Translations under genes and position numbers: made by a program | In this document: positions 1-8,158 of the stretch, one piece after another | Numbering within the stretch: position 1 is the stretch's first letter | Layout of the letters: each line of letters opens with the position of its first letter | Notes under the pieces: model-generated | The model's database searches: none | What the model was told of the DNA's origin: nothing | What the model saw: only the letters and a program-made list of their open reading frames with translations | Assembly (NCBI RefSeq): GCF_035961655.1 | Contig: NZ_CP108393.1 | Coordinates: forward strand, 1,612,001 to 1,676,000 | Source of the DNA: Streptomyces sp. NBC_01317 | GTDB taxonomy: Bacteria > Actinomycetota > Actinomycetes > Streptomycetales > Streptomycetaceae | Direction: 5' to 3' | DNA: 64,000 bases

Positions 1-293
1 TTACTCCACCGCCCCTCTCGGAGCAGCGCGGCGATCTCCGGCTGGGCGCTGATCCGACGCGGTGGGGTGCTCCTGCGGTGCCGCCTGATCAAGGTCACCA
101 AGGAGGTCACCAACAGCCCGAGCAGCGACAGGGAGGCGGCGCCCAGAGCGAAGGATCGCAGACCGATGGCGAACACGGCGGCTATGGGGGTGGCCGTCAG
201 CACGACGAAGAAGCAGATGTCCATGGCGGTTGCGCCCTCGGTGTTGTGGGCCTCGTGCTTGCGCAGGCAGTCCGCGCGGGCGGGGACTGCCAC
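1..293 (-). CDS. Small membrane protein, 3' end outside window
   Basis: Reading leftward from a GTG at 293-291, an open frame runs off the left edge without a stop, so only about 97 residues are visible. The N-terminal part is charged and polar (RADCLRKHEAHNTEG). Two hydrophobic stretches follow (MDICFFVVLTATPIAAVFAIG and the SLSLLGLLVTSLVTLI segment), then a basic RRHRR tail, which suggests a two-helix membrane protein with a cytoplasmic C-terminus. The start could instead be the TTG at about 320, which sits next to an AAAGAGG-like site, or the ATG at 224. I do not recognise the family. Confidence 0.5.
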   Translation of the reverse strand, partial: MAVPARADCLRKHEAHNTEGATAMDICFFVVLTATPIAAVFAIGLRSFALGAASLSLLGLLVTSLVTLIRRHRRSTPPRRISAQPEIAALLREGRWS

Positions 294-428
294 GGTGCGG
301 GGGTGGGTGCCTCTTTCCAACTCAACGCGGTGCGCCTGATCCGGCGTCGACCGGGTCGCCGCAGAGCCAGCGTGTCGGCATGCCCTCAGCGTGTGGGCGT
401 GCGCCGGCTCCTGGACGCGGTCCGTGTT

Positions 429-453
429 GTCCTCAATCGCCGGACGGGCTTGA
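429..453 (-). repeat. Intergenic CCGTCCGGCG repeat, inverted copy
   Basis: GTCCTCAATCGCCGGACGGG then CTTGA is the reverse complement of the copies at 561 and 2393, with one change in the stem. Such elements are abundant in Streptomyces intergenic DNA and can fold as short hairpins. Confidence 0.7.
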
Positions 454-508
454 TGGTGCCGCTGCGGGCCGGTTGCGTATGCGCGCGTTGTTGCCGGGGG
501 CCGCGCCG

Positions 509-543
509 AATCAAAACCGGGGCCGTCCGGCGTTGGAGGACAC
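509..543 (+). repeat. Intergenic CCGTCCGGCG repeat, diverged copy
   Basis: Retains the GCCGTCCGGCGTTGGAGGAC core, but the left arm is altered (AATCAAAACCGGG). It is a degenerate member of the family at 429, 561 and 2393. Confidence 0.55.
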
Positions 544-560
544 CGGTGACCCGCGGCCAT

Positions 561-586
561 TCAAGCCCGTCCGGCGCTTGAGGACA
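561..586 (+). repeat. Intergenic CCGTCCGGCG repeat
   Basis: TCAAGCCCGTCCGGCGCTTG then AGGACA. The arms TCAAGC and GCTTGA are complementary, giving a small hairpin. It lies 57 bases past the stop of the oxygenase gene (643-1557, minus), so it may act in 3'-end formation for that transcript. Confidence 0.7.
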
Positions 587-642
587 TCCGTAAGCCGCGG
601 TCGCGCACCGGGCCGCAGACGCCCGCCCGGCGATTGCGTGGG

Positions 643-1557
643 TCAGCCGCCGAGAATCGACCTCAGCACAGCCACATAGTCGGCGCCGGTGTCCAGTGGT
701 GCGTACGCGGGCGGATCGGCCGGACCGGTGAGCGCGTCCAGGGGCCTGACGACCACCCCGTAGTCGGGCCGGTGCTTGTACTGGATCGACATCCGGTCAC
801 GGAGCACTGTCCTGACCCGGTGAGGGGCCGCCCGGTGCAGACCGTTCGACCACCGCTGCACGTAGTCGCCCAGGAAGAGGAAGAGCGCGCCGGGAACGGT
901 GGGAACCTCCAGCCACCGGCCGTCGCGGTCACGGACCTGGAGACCCGGTGCGTCCTGGTCGAGGATCGTCAGCAGGGACAGGTCGATGTGCGGCGACATC
1001 GCATAGCCGGCACGGGAGGCGGCGGCGGAGGGGTGGCTCGTACCGTAGTGGTTGAGGCCCAGACGGTGCAGCGGCCCACCCGTCAGATAAGCAGTGAACG
1101 CGTTCTCCTCCAGGCCCAGATCAAGGGCGCATGCCGCAAGGACCGCGTCGCCCAGGTGCGTCAGGTGGGTGAAGAACTCCAGGGACTTCGGGAACGGTGC
1201 GTGGTAGAAGTCGGCGGGCGCGTGGAGGGGGAGTTCGCCGGTGGTGTGGCCGACCCGGTACTGCTCGCACACCTCCGTACCGCCGTGGGTGCGGCTCCGT
1301 TCCCGGCCGAGCCCGCGGTACCCCAGAAACTGGGACCGCTCGGTGGCGTCATACCGGCTCTTCTCCGCCTGGGGCAGCCGGTAGAACCGCTGTGTTTCGT
1401 CGTAGGCGTCCCTGATCAAGCCGGTAGGAATGCCGTGGTTGTGAACGAAGAGGAACCCCTTGAGCCGGAGGTCCCCGCCGATGTCGGCGGCGACTTGCGC
1501 CCGGTCCTTCGAAGTCCAGTCGGCCGCGTGTCCCGGCAGCTGCACGTGCGGTATCAC
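643..1557 (-). CDS. 2-oxoglutarate/Fe(II) oxygenase, IPNS-like
   Basis: A 304-residue member of the isopenicillin N synthase-like (DIOX) superfamily of soluble non-heme iron oxygenases that oxidise small molecules using 2-oxoglutarate and O2. The N-terminal DIOX_N-type region contains GFLFVHNHGIP (residues about 34-44). The iron triad is visible as SPHIDLSLLTIL (His-x-Asp) and a distal His in SNGLHRAAPHRV, followed by an Arg-x-Ser cosubstrate motif (DRMSIQYKHRP). The length is normal. The nearest neighbour is the GHKL gene 177 bases upstream on the same strand, and no pathway partner is visible, so the substrate cannot be assigned. Confidence 0.88.
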   Translation of the reverse strand: MIPHVQLPGHAADWTSKDRAQVAADIGGDLRLKGFLFVHNHGIPTGLIRDAYDETQRFYRLPQAEKSRYDATERSQFLGYRGLGRERSRTHGGTEVCEQYRVGHTTGELPLHAPADFYHAPFPKSLEFFTHLTHLGDAVLAACALDLGLEENAFTAYLTGGPLHRLGLNHYGTSHPSAAASRAGYAMSPHIDLSLLTILDQDAPGLQVRDRDGRWLEVPTVPGALFLFLGDYVQRWSNGLHRAAPHRVRTVLRDRMSIQYKHRPDYGVVVRPLDALTGPADPPAYAPLDTGADYVAVLRSILGG

Positions 1558-1733
1558 CCATGGCCTCCTGCGCCGTCGCCGATCGGAACGCGCCGAGCCC
1601 GCCTCCCCGAGGGGCCTTCGAGGACATGTCCGGACCAGGAGCCCGAACCTGTGCCATCTTGAAGGGCGTCGCAGAATCCGTACAGCCCACAGGATCGGCT
1701 TCCGGCCAGCTCAGCCCGTACTCGTGTCGCGAG

Positions 1734-2360
1734 TCAGCTGCTCCGACGATCGTCGACCTCGACGGACAGGTGCGGCCACAGCGCTGCGAGCTGCGACAGC
1801 TCGCCCGCGATTGATCCGGCCGCTGCGCGCAGGGGCTCGTCGGGGCGGAAGTGGACAGTAGTGCCGGTCGTGCCGTCGTCGGAGATCGGTGTCAGGCCGG
1901 TCGTGGGGATGCCGAACTCGTAGCGTTGATTCCAGGCTCCACCTACGCGGCGGTTGGTGTGGACGAGCCATTCGCTGAGCGCCGCAACAACGGACATCCC
2001 GCGACGTGGATGTCCGTCGGGAAGTAGCTGTACGCCGGGGTGATCGAAGAAGCGAAGGTCCTTCGACGCCATGACAGGCTTTTTCACGGCTCGTCCGTGG
2101 TGATCGAAGCGGGTGTCGGTGCCTCGTCCGTCGTCCGCGACCGATACCGATCCGTCGACGTGGAAGGTGACCGTGCAACGACCTGCGCCCCTCGCTTCCG
2201 CCTCGTCGGCCGCGTAAGCGACAACTTCGAGGATCAGGTGCTGTGTACCACTCGGTGCAAAAGTGGCCCAATCCTGCCGGATACGCGTGAGGTGGTGGAC
2301 GTCCACGGTGCTCGTCCAGTCGTGCGTCGTGTTGCGCCACGGAACGGTTGATCTGTCCAT
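1734..2360 (-). CDS. Stand-alone GyrB/ParE-like GHKL ATPase domain
   Basis: A 208-residue protein resembling only the N-terminal ATPase domain of gyrase B. HLILEVVAYAADEAEA matches the N-box helix, SVSVADDGRGTDTR the DxGxG loop, GMSVVAALSEWLVHTN the helix after the lid, and GTTGTTVHFRPD the GyrB GTTVxFxPD strand. The Mg-coordinating Asn of GyrB (VDNSIDEA) is replaced by Ala-Tyr (VAYAADEA), and the glycine-rich lid is degenerate (DGHPRRG). No transducer, TOPRIM or DNA-binding domain follows. It may be a non-catalytic nucleotide- or partner-binding relative of GyrB. The opposite-strand reading over the same DNA lacks family features. Confidence 0.75.
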   Translation of the reverse strand: MDRSTVPWRNTTHDWTSTVDVHHLTRIRQDWATFAPSGTQHLILEVVAYAADEAEARGAGRCTVTFHVDGSVSVADDGRGTDTRFDHHGRAVKKPVMASKDLRFFDHPGVQLLPDGHPRRGMSVVAALSEWLVHTNRRVGGAWNQRYEFGIPTTGLTPISDDGTTGTTVHFRPDEPLRAAAGSIAGELSQLAALWPHLSVEVDDRRSS

Positions 2361-2392
2361 TCAGGAAGTATCACCACCGCGCAGGCCCCCCG

Positions 2393-2420
2393 CTCAAGCC
2401 CGTCCGGCGTTTGAGGACAT
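2393..2420 (+). repeat. Intergenic CCGTCCGGCG repeat abutting xdhC stop
   Basis: CTCAAGCCCGTCCGGCGTTT then GAGGACAT; near-identical to the copy at 561. It touches the stop codon of the purine operon's last gene (xdhC), consistent with a transcript-end hairpin. Confidence 0.7.
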
Positions 2421-3595
2421 CAGTAAGCGCAACCGAACACCGGGGCGACCCACCGCGTCGCCGGACCATGCCCGTCCGTCGGGACCTCCTGGTGGATCGG
2501 GGTATGCGCGCCCATCAGGGGCACACCCGTGCCGCCCCGCCGCGACGCCACCACCTCCGCCACGATCGACAGGGCCGTCTCCTCGGGCGTACGGGCCCCG
2601 AGGTCGAGGCCGATCGGGGAGTGGAGGCGGGCCAGTTCGAGTTCCGTCACGCCCACCTCGCGCAACCGCGCGTTACGGTCCTCGTGGGTACGGCGTGAGC
2701 CCATCGCGCCCACGAAGGCGACCGGCAGCCTCAACGCCCGTTCCAGCAGAGGGACATCGAACTTGACGTCGTGCGTGAGGACGCACAACACCGTCCGCCC
2801 GTCGACCCGCGTCGACGCCAGGTAGCGGTGGGGCCACGCCACCACCACCTCGTCCGCGTCGGGAAAGCGCGCGGCCGTGGCGAAGACGGGGCGCGCGTCG
2901 CACACCGTCACGTGGTAGCCCAGGAACTTGCCCGCCCGCACCAGCGCCGACGCGAAGTCGATCGCACCGAAGACGATCATGCGCGGCGGCGGCACGCTCG
3001 ACTCCACGAGCAGCGTCAGCGGCCGGCCGCACCGGGAGCCGTCCTCGCCGACCACCAGCGTGGCGGTACGGCCCGCGTCCAGCAGGGCGCGCGCCTCGCC
3101 CGCCGCCGTACGGTCCAGCTCGGGGTGGCCGCCGAGGCCGCCCTCGTACGATCCGTCGGGGCGTACCAGCAGGGGCCGCCCGAGCAGTTCCGCCGGCCCC
3201 TCGGTGACACGGGCGAGGGCCGTCGCCTGCCCCCGCGCGGCGGTGGCCAGGGCGGCCGCGTACACCTGCCGCCCGGCGGAGACGGCCCGTACCGGCGTCA
3301 CCAGGATGTCGATGACACCGCCGCAGGTCAGCCCGACGGCGAAGGCGTCCTCGTCGTCGTAGCCGAACCGCTCCAGTACGGTGACGCCGTCCAGGAGCGC
3401 CTGGACGCAGAGTTCGTACACCGCCCCCTCCACACAGCCGCCGGAGACCGACCCGATCGCCGTGCCCTCGCTGTCGACGGCGAGCGCGGCTCCCGGCAGC
3501 CGGGGCGCGCTGCCGCCGACCGCCACGACGGTGGCGACGGCGAAGTCGCGTCCCTGCTCGACCCATCGGGTCAGTTCTTCCGCGATGTCCAGCAT
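2420..3595 (-). CDS. xdhC: XdhC-family molybdenum cofactor chaperone
   Basis: A 391-residue XdhC/CoxI family protein. Family members bind molybdenum cofactor, help its sulfuration and insert it into xanthine dehydrogenase. The N-terminal XdhC domain has the VATVVAVGGSAPRLPG start, a GSVSGGCVEGAVYE Cys motif and GLTCGGVIDILV. The C-terminal Rossmann-type domain shows MIVFGAIDFASALVRAGKFLG and ends with PIGLDLGARTPEETALSIVAEV. The ATG at 3595 has AGGAG 7 bases upstream, although the frame stays open much further. It is the last gene of the operon carrying the three dehydrogenase subunits and the permease, so it probably matures that enzyme. Confidence 0.9.
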   Translation of the reverse strand: MLDIAEELTRWVEQGRDFAVATVVAVGGSAPRLPGAALAVDSEGTAIGSVSGGCVEGAVYELCVQALLDGVTVLERFGYDDEDAFAVGLTCGGVIDILVTPVRAVSAGRQVYAAALATAARGQATALARVTEGPAELLGRPLLVRPDGSYEGGLGGHPELDRTAAGEARALLDAGRTATLVVGEDGSRCGRPLTLLVESSVPPPRMIVFGAIDFASALVRAGKFLGYHVTVCDARPVFATAARFPDADEVVVAWPHRYLASTRVDGRTVLCVLTHDVKFDVPLLERALRLPVAFVGAMGSRRTHEDRNARLREVGVTELELARLHSPIGLDLGARTPEETALSIVAEVVASRRGGTGVPLMGAHTPIHQEVPTDGHGPATRWVAPVFGCAY

Positions 3596-3636
3596 GTGGA
3601 TCTCCTCGCGTCTCGGAGGGGAGGGAGGGGGTGGGG

Positions 3637-5097
3637 TTACACGCCCAGCCAGGATTCGATCGGGTGCAGCGCGTAGAACACCACGAAGACCGCCGTGAGC
3701 CCCCACATGAAGGCCCCGATCTCGCGGGTCCTGCCCTGCGCCACCCTGAGCGCCGTGTACGAGATGACGCCCGCCGCGACCCCAGCGGTGATGGAGTACG
3801 TGAACGGCATCAGGACCACGGTCAGGAAGACCGGGACCGCGACGGCGCGGTCGCCCCAGTCCACGTGCCGGGCGTTCTGCGCCATCATCGCGCCGATGAC
3901 CACCAGGGCGGCGGCGGCCACCTCGCCCGGTACGAGCCGGGTGAGCGGGGTGAAGAACAGGCACGCCGCGAAGAGCAGGCCGGTGACGACGGACGCGAGG
4001 CCGGTACGTGCCCCCTCGCCGACGCCCGTCGCGGACTCGACGAAGACGGTCTGGCCCGAGCCGCCCGCCACTCCGCCGATGGCACCGCCCGCGCCGTCGA
4101 TGAACAGCGCCTTGGAGAGGCCCGGCATCCGGCCCTGATCGTCGGCGAGTCCCGCCTCCGTACCGACCCCGATGACGGTGGCCATCGCGTCGAAGAAGCC
4201 CGCCAGCACCAGGGTGAAGACGATCATCCCGACCGTCATCGCGCCGACGTCGCCCCAGCCGCCGAAGTCGGCCTTCCCGAAGAGCGAGAAGTCGGGCAGG
4301 GAGACCGCGCTCCCGGTCAGCTCCGGTGGTCCACCGCCCCACGACTTGGCGCCTACGACACCCGTGGCGTCGAGCACCGCCGCGACGACCGAGCCGAGGA
4401 CGATGCCGATCAGGATCGCGCCCGGCACCTGGCGCGCCTGAAGCATGAAGATCAGCAGCAGGGTCACGCAGAAGAGGAGGACGGGCCACCCGGCGAGTTG
4501 GCCGGCCGGGCCGAGGGTGACCGGGCCGCCGCCCTGCGAGGCGTGGACGAACCCGGCCTTCACCAGGCCGATCAGCGCGACGAACATGCCGATGCCGATG
4601 GTGATCGCGTGTTTCAGGGCGAGCGGGATCGCGTTCATGATCATCTCGCGCAGGCCGGTGACCACCAGGAGGCAGATCACCACGCCGTACAGCACACACA
4701 TCGCCATGGCCTGCGGCCACGTCATCACGGGTACGACCTGCCCGGCGAGCACCCCCGAGACGGAGAGCCCGGCGGCCAGGGCCAGCGGCACCTTCCCGAG
4801 GAAGCCCATCAGGAGGGTGGTGAGCGCCGCGGCGAGGGCGGTCGCGGTGATCAGGGCGGACCGGGCGAGGGTGTCGCCCGCGATGTCCTCACCGGACAGG
4901 ATCAGGGGGTTGAGCAGGAGGATGTACGCCATGGCCATGAAGGTCGTGACGCCGCCCCGGATCTCGCGGGCGAGGGTCGATCCCCGGTGGGAGATCTCGA
5001 AGTACCGGTCGAGCCGGGACCGTCCGGCCGGAGGACGCGCGTCGGTGCCGGCGTCCTCGGCGGTGGTGGTCCTGGGTTCCACTGACGACTGGGTCAT
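3637..5097 (-). CDS. NCS2-family purine permease
   Basis: A 486-residue integral membrane protein of the NCS2 (AzgA/PbuG-like) nucleobase transporters, which import hypoxanthine, guanine or adenine with protons. A hydrophilic Pro/Arg-rich N-terminus is followed by the family signature GGVTTFMAMAYILLLNPLIL and about a dozen membrane segments. GGSGQTVFVESATGVGEGAR matches the conserved half-helix motif near the substrate site. It sits between pucD and xdhC in one minus-strand operon, which points to purine uptake for catabolism. Which base it carries cannot be read from sequence. Confidence 0.9.
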   Translation of the reverse strand: MTQSSVEPRTTTAEDAGTDARPPAGRSRLDRYFEISHRGSTLAREIRGGVTTFMAMAYILLLNPLILSGEDIAGDTLARSALITATALAAALTTLLMGFLGKVPLALAAGLSVSGVLAGQVVPVMTWPQAMAMCVLYGVVICLLVVTGLREMIMNAIPLALKHAITIGIGMFVALIGLVKAGFVHASQGGGPVTLGPAGQLAGWPVLLFCVTLLLIFMLQARQVPGAILIGIVLGSVVAAVLDATGVVGAKSWGGGPPELTGSAVSLPDFSLFGKADFGGWGDVGAMTVGMIVFTLVLAGFFDAMATVIGVGTEAGLADDQGRMPGLSKALFIDGAGGAIGGVAGGSGQTVFVESATGVGEGARTGLASVVTGLLFAACLFFTPLTRLVPGEVAAAALVVIGAMMAQNARHVDWGDRAVAVPVFLTVVLMPFTYSITAGVAAGVISYTALRVAQGRTREIGAFMWGLTAVFVVFYALHPIESWLGV

Positions 5098-5199
5098 GTT
5101 GCCTGCTCCGGACGGGGGATGGATGCGTGGGCTGCACGACCCGGGGGACGGCCCGAGACGAACGAAGAGGTGGTGGGGTGGAAGGGTGGTGCGCGGGCG

Positions 5200-7635
5200 T
5201 CACATGCCCGTCAGGTGTTCCGGTCGTACGGGCGTCCTGTTCAGCTCCAGTCCCGTCGCGTTCCTGATCGCCGCCAGGATCGCGGGAGTTGACGACAGGG
5301 TCGGTGCCTCGCCGACACCCCGCAGCCCGTACGGCGCGTGCTCGTCGGCGAGTTCGAGGATGTCGACGGGGATCGCCGGGGTGTCGAGGAGGGTGGGGAT
5401 CAGGTAGTCCGTGAAGGACGGGTTGCGTACCTTCGCGGTCACGGGGTCGACGATGATCTCCTCCATCACGGCCACCCCGAGGCCCTGGAGGCTGCCGCCC
5501 TGGATCTGGCCGACGACGGAGAGCGGGTTGAGCGCCTTGCCGACGTCCTGCGCCACGGCCAGTTCGATGACCTTGACGAGGCCCAGTTCCGTGTCGACCT
5601 CGACCACCGCGCGATGGGCCGCGAACGAGTACTGGACGTGGCCGTTGCCCTGTCCCGTACGGAGATCGAAGGCCTCGGTGGGGCGGTGGCGCCACTCCAG
5701 CTCCAGGTCCACCACCTCGTCCTCCAGCACGTCCGCGAGGCCGGCGAGCACCTCGCCGCCGTCGGTGACGACCTTGCCGCTTTCGAGGAGCAGCTCGGCG
5801 GTGCCCCAAGCGGGGTGGTACGTACCGAACTTGCGCCGGCCCAGCTCCAACACCCGCTCGCGCACATGCTCGCAGGCGTTCTTGACCGCGCCGCCCGTGA
5901 CATAGGTCTGGCGGGACGCGGAGGTGGATCCCGCCGAGCCGACCTGGGTGTCGGCGGGCTGGATGGTGACCTGGGTGACGCCCAGTTCGCTGCGGGCGAT
6001 CTGCGCGTGGACGGTCACCCCGCCCTGGCCGACCTCGGCCATCGCGGTGTGCACGACGGCGACCGGCTCACCCGCGATGACCTCCAGGCGGACCCGGGCG
6101 GTGGAGTAGTCGTCGAAGCCCTCGGAGAAGCCGACGTTCTTGATGCCGACCGCGTATCCGACGCCCCGTACGACTCCCTCGCCGTGGGTGGTGTTGGACA
6201 GGCCGCCCGGCAGGGCCCGTACGTCCGCCGCCTCGCCCGCCGTGAGCCACTGCCGCTCGGGCGGCAGCGGCCTGGCCTTCACGCGGCGGAGCAGCTCGGC
6301 GACGGGCGCGGGCGAGTCGACCCGCTGGCCCGTCGGCAGGAGCGTGCCCTGCTCCATGGCGTTGAGCTGCCGGAACTCCACCGGGTCCAGGCCCAGTTCG
6401 GCCGCCAGTTTGTCCATCTGCGCCTCGTACGCGAAACACGCCTGGACCGCGCCGAAGCCGCGCATCGCCCCGCAGGGCGGGTTGTTGGTGTAGAGCGCGA
6501 TCGCCTCGATGTCGACGTCCTCGACGACGTACGGGCCGACGGAGAGGGAGGCGGCGTTGCCGACGACGGCCGGGGACGCGGAGGCGTACGCTCCGCCGTC
6601 GAGCACGATCCGGCACCTCATGTGCGTGAGCTTCCCGTCGCGCGTCGCGCCGTGCTCGTAGTGCAACGTCGCGGGGTGGCGGTGGACATGGCCGAAGAAC
6701 GACTCGAAGCGGTTGTAGACCATCTTGACCGGCTTGCCGGTACGCAGGGCCAGGAGGCAGGCGTGGATCTGCATCGACAGGTCCTCGCGCCCGCCGAAGG
6801 CGCCGCCGACGCCGGACAGGGTCATCCGGACCTTGTGGTCGGGCAGGCCGAGGACGGGGGCCATCTGGCGCAGGTCGGAGTGGAGCCACTGGGTGGCCAC
6901 GTACAGGTCGACCCCGCCGTCCTCGGCGGGAACGGCGAGCCCCGACTCCGGGCCCAGGAAGGCCTGGTCCTGCATGCCGAAGACGTAGTCGCCGGTGACG
7001 ATCACGTCCGCGCGGGCGGCCGCCGCGCCGGCGTCGCCGCGGACGATGGGCTGGCGGTGGACGATGTTCGGGTGGGGGACATGGCCGATGTGGTGATCGT
7101 CGCGGCCCTCGTGGACGAGTGGCGCGCCTGGCGCGGTTGCTGACAACTCGTCGGTGACGACGGGAAGTTCGGCGTAGTCGATCCGGATCTTGGCGGCGGC
7201 GCGGCGCGCGGTCTCGGGGTGGTCGGCGGCGACGATCGCGACGGGCTCGCCGTGGTGGCGGACCTTGCCGTGGGCGAGGACGGGGGTGTCCTGGATCTCC
7301 AGCCCGTAGTGCTTCACGGCGGTGGGGAGGTCGTCGTAGGTCAGGACGGCGTACACACCGGGGACGGCGAGGGCCTCGGAGATGTCGATCGACCGGATCT
7401 GGGCGTGCGCGACGGTGGAGCGGAGGGTGTGGCCCCACAGCATGTCCTCGTGCCACATGTCGGAGGAGTACGCGAACTCGCCGGTGACCTTGAGGGTGCC
7501 GTCGGGGCGGAGGGTGGACTCGCCGATGCCGCCTTTGGTGCGGGAGCGCTGGGTGAGGCTGGTGGGGGTGCCGGTGGGGGTGCGGGGTGTTGAGGTACGG
7601 GGTGTCGTAGAGGTACGGGGTGTAGAGGACGCCAT
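5200..7635 (-). CDS. pucD: Xanthine dehydrogenase molybdopterin subunit
   Basis: An 811-residue catalytic large subunit of the xanthine dehydrogenase family, which hydroxylates hypoxanthine and xanthine to urate. After a low-complexity TPRTST-rich N-terminus of about 30 residues come the a/b hammerhead domain (LKVTGEFAYSSDMW) and the molybdopterin-binding domains with GVGGAFGGREDLSMQ, CGAMRGFGAVQACFAYE and TAMAEVGQGG. The C-terminal GLRGVGEAPTLSSTPAILAA carries the conserved GxGE segment with the catalytic Glu. ATG 7635 lies two bases past the stop of the 2Fe-2S subunit gene, so translation is coupled. The divergent PucR-type regulator is the obvious controller. Confidence 0.92.
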   Translation of the reverse strand: MASSTPRTSTTPRTSTPRTPTGTPTSLTQRSRTKGGIGESTLRPDGTLKVTGEFAYSSDMWHEDMLWGHTLRSTVAHAQIRSIDISEALAVPGVYAVLTYDDLPTAVKHYGLEIQDTPVLAHGKVRHHGEPVAIVAADHPETARRAAAKIRIDYAELPVVTDELSATAPGAPLVHEGRDDHHIGHVPHPNIVHRQPIVRGDAGAAAARADVIVTGDYVFGMQDQAFLGPESGLAVPAEDGGVDLYVATQWLHSDLRQMAPVLGLPDHKVRMTLSGVGGAFGGREDLSMQIHACLLALRTGKPVKMVYNRFESFFGHVHRHPATLHYEHGATRDGKLTHMRCRIVLDGGAYASASPAVVGNAASLSVGPYVVEDVDIEAIALYTNNPPCGAMRGFGAVQACFAYEAQMDKLAAELGLDPVEFRQLNAMEQGTLLPTGQRVDSPAPVAELLRRVKARPLPPERQWLTAGEAADVRALPGGLSNTTHGEGVVRGVGYAVGIKNVGFSEGFDDYSTARVRLEVIAGEPVAVVHTAMAEVGQGGVTVHAQIARSELGVTQVTIQPADTQVGSAGSTSASRQTYVTGGAVKNACEHVRERVLELGRRKFGTYHPAWGTAELLLESGKVVTDGGEVLAGLADVLEDEVVDLELEWRHRPTEAFDLRTGQGNGHVQYSFAAHRAVVEVDTELGLVKVIELAVAQDVGKALNPLSVVGQIQGGSLQGLGVAVMEEIIVDPVTAKVRNPSFTDYLIPTLLDTPAIPVDILELADEHAPYGLRGVGEAPTLSSTPAILAAIRNATGLELNRTPVRPEHLTGM

Positions 7636-7637
7636 CG

Positions 7638-8156
7638 TCAGATCGCCTCTTCCTGTCGCGCCGCGGCGAGCCGTACGGCGTCGAGGATCGCCTCGTACCC
7701 CGTGCAGCGGCAGAGGTTGCCGGACAGCGCCTCGCGGATGTCCGCGTCGGTGGGGGACGGGTTGCGCTCCAGCATCTCGTCGGCGGCGACCAGGAGCCCG
7801 GGGGTGCAGAAGCCGCACTGCACGGCGCCCGCGTCCATGAAGGCCTGCTGGACGTGGGACAGTTCGCCCTCGCGGACGCGGCCCTGGCCCCGGTCCCGGT
7901 CGCGCTGACCCGCGTACTCCGCCAGCCCCTCGACCGTCAGCACCTCGCGGCCCTCCACCTGCCCGGCCGCGACCAGGCACGCGCAGACCGGCACGCCGTC
8001 GAGCCGTACCGTACAAGAACCGCATTCGCCCTGCTCACAGGCGTTCTTGGAGCCGGGCAGGCCCAAGCGCTCCCGCAGGATGTACAGGAGGCTCTCGCCC
8101 TCCCAGACGTCGTCGGCTTCCTGCCGGCGTCCGTTGACCGTGAAGTTCACGCGCAT
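7638..8156 (-). CDS. pucE: Xanthine dehydrogenase 2Fe-2S subunit
   Basis: A 172-residue small iron-sulfur subunit carrying electrons from the molybdenum site to FAD. It has both expected clusters: the plant-ferredoxin-type CEQGECGSC...C pattern near residues 39-60, and the C-terminal four-helix cluster with CGFCTPG and CRCTGYEAI. An acidic/Arg-rich insert (AGQRDRDRGQGRVREG) sits between the domains. The frame is open far upstream, but ATG 8156 begins the canonical fold (MRVNFTVNGRR) and lies two bases after the pucC stop. Confidence 0.93.
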   Translation of the reverse strand: MRVNFTVNGRRQEADDVWEGESLLYILRERLGLPGSKNACEQGECGSCTVRLDGVPVCACLVAAGQVEGREVLTVEGLAEYAGQRDRDRGQGRVREGELSHVQQAFMDAGAVQCGFCTPGLLVAADEMLERNPSPTDADIREALSGNLCRCTGYEAILDAVRLAAARQEEAI

Positions 8157-8158
8157 GA

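Larger units (their letters stand above)
294..642. other. Gene-free spacer with repeat copies
   Basis: About 350 bases with no convincing gene. It lies upstream of the small membrane protein gene (1-293, which reads leftward away from it) and downstream of the oxygenase gene, whose stop is at 643. It holds three copies of a genus-typical short intergenic repeat (listed separately). Overlapping open frames here have no ribosome site or recognisable product. Confidence 0.6.
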
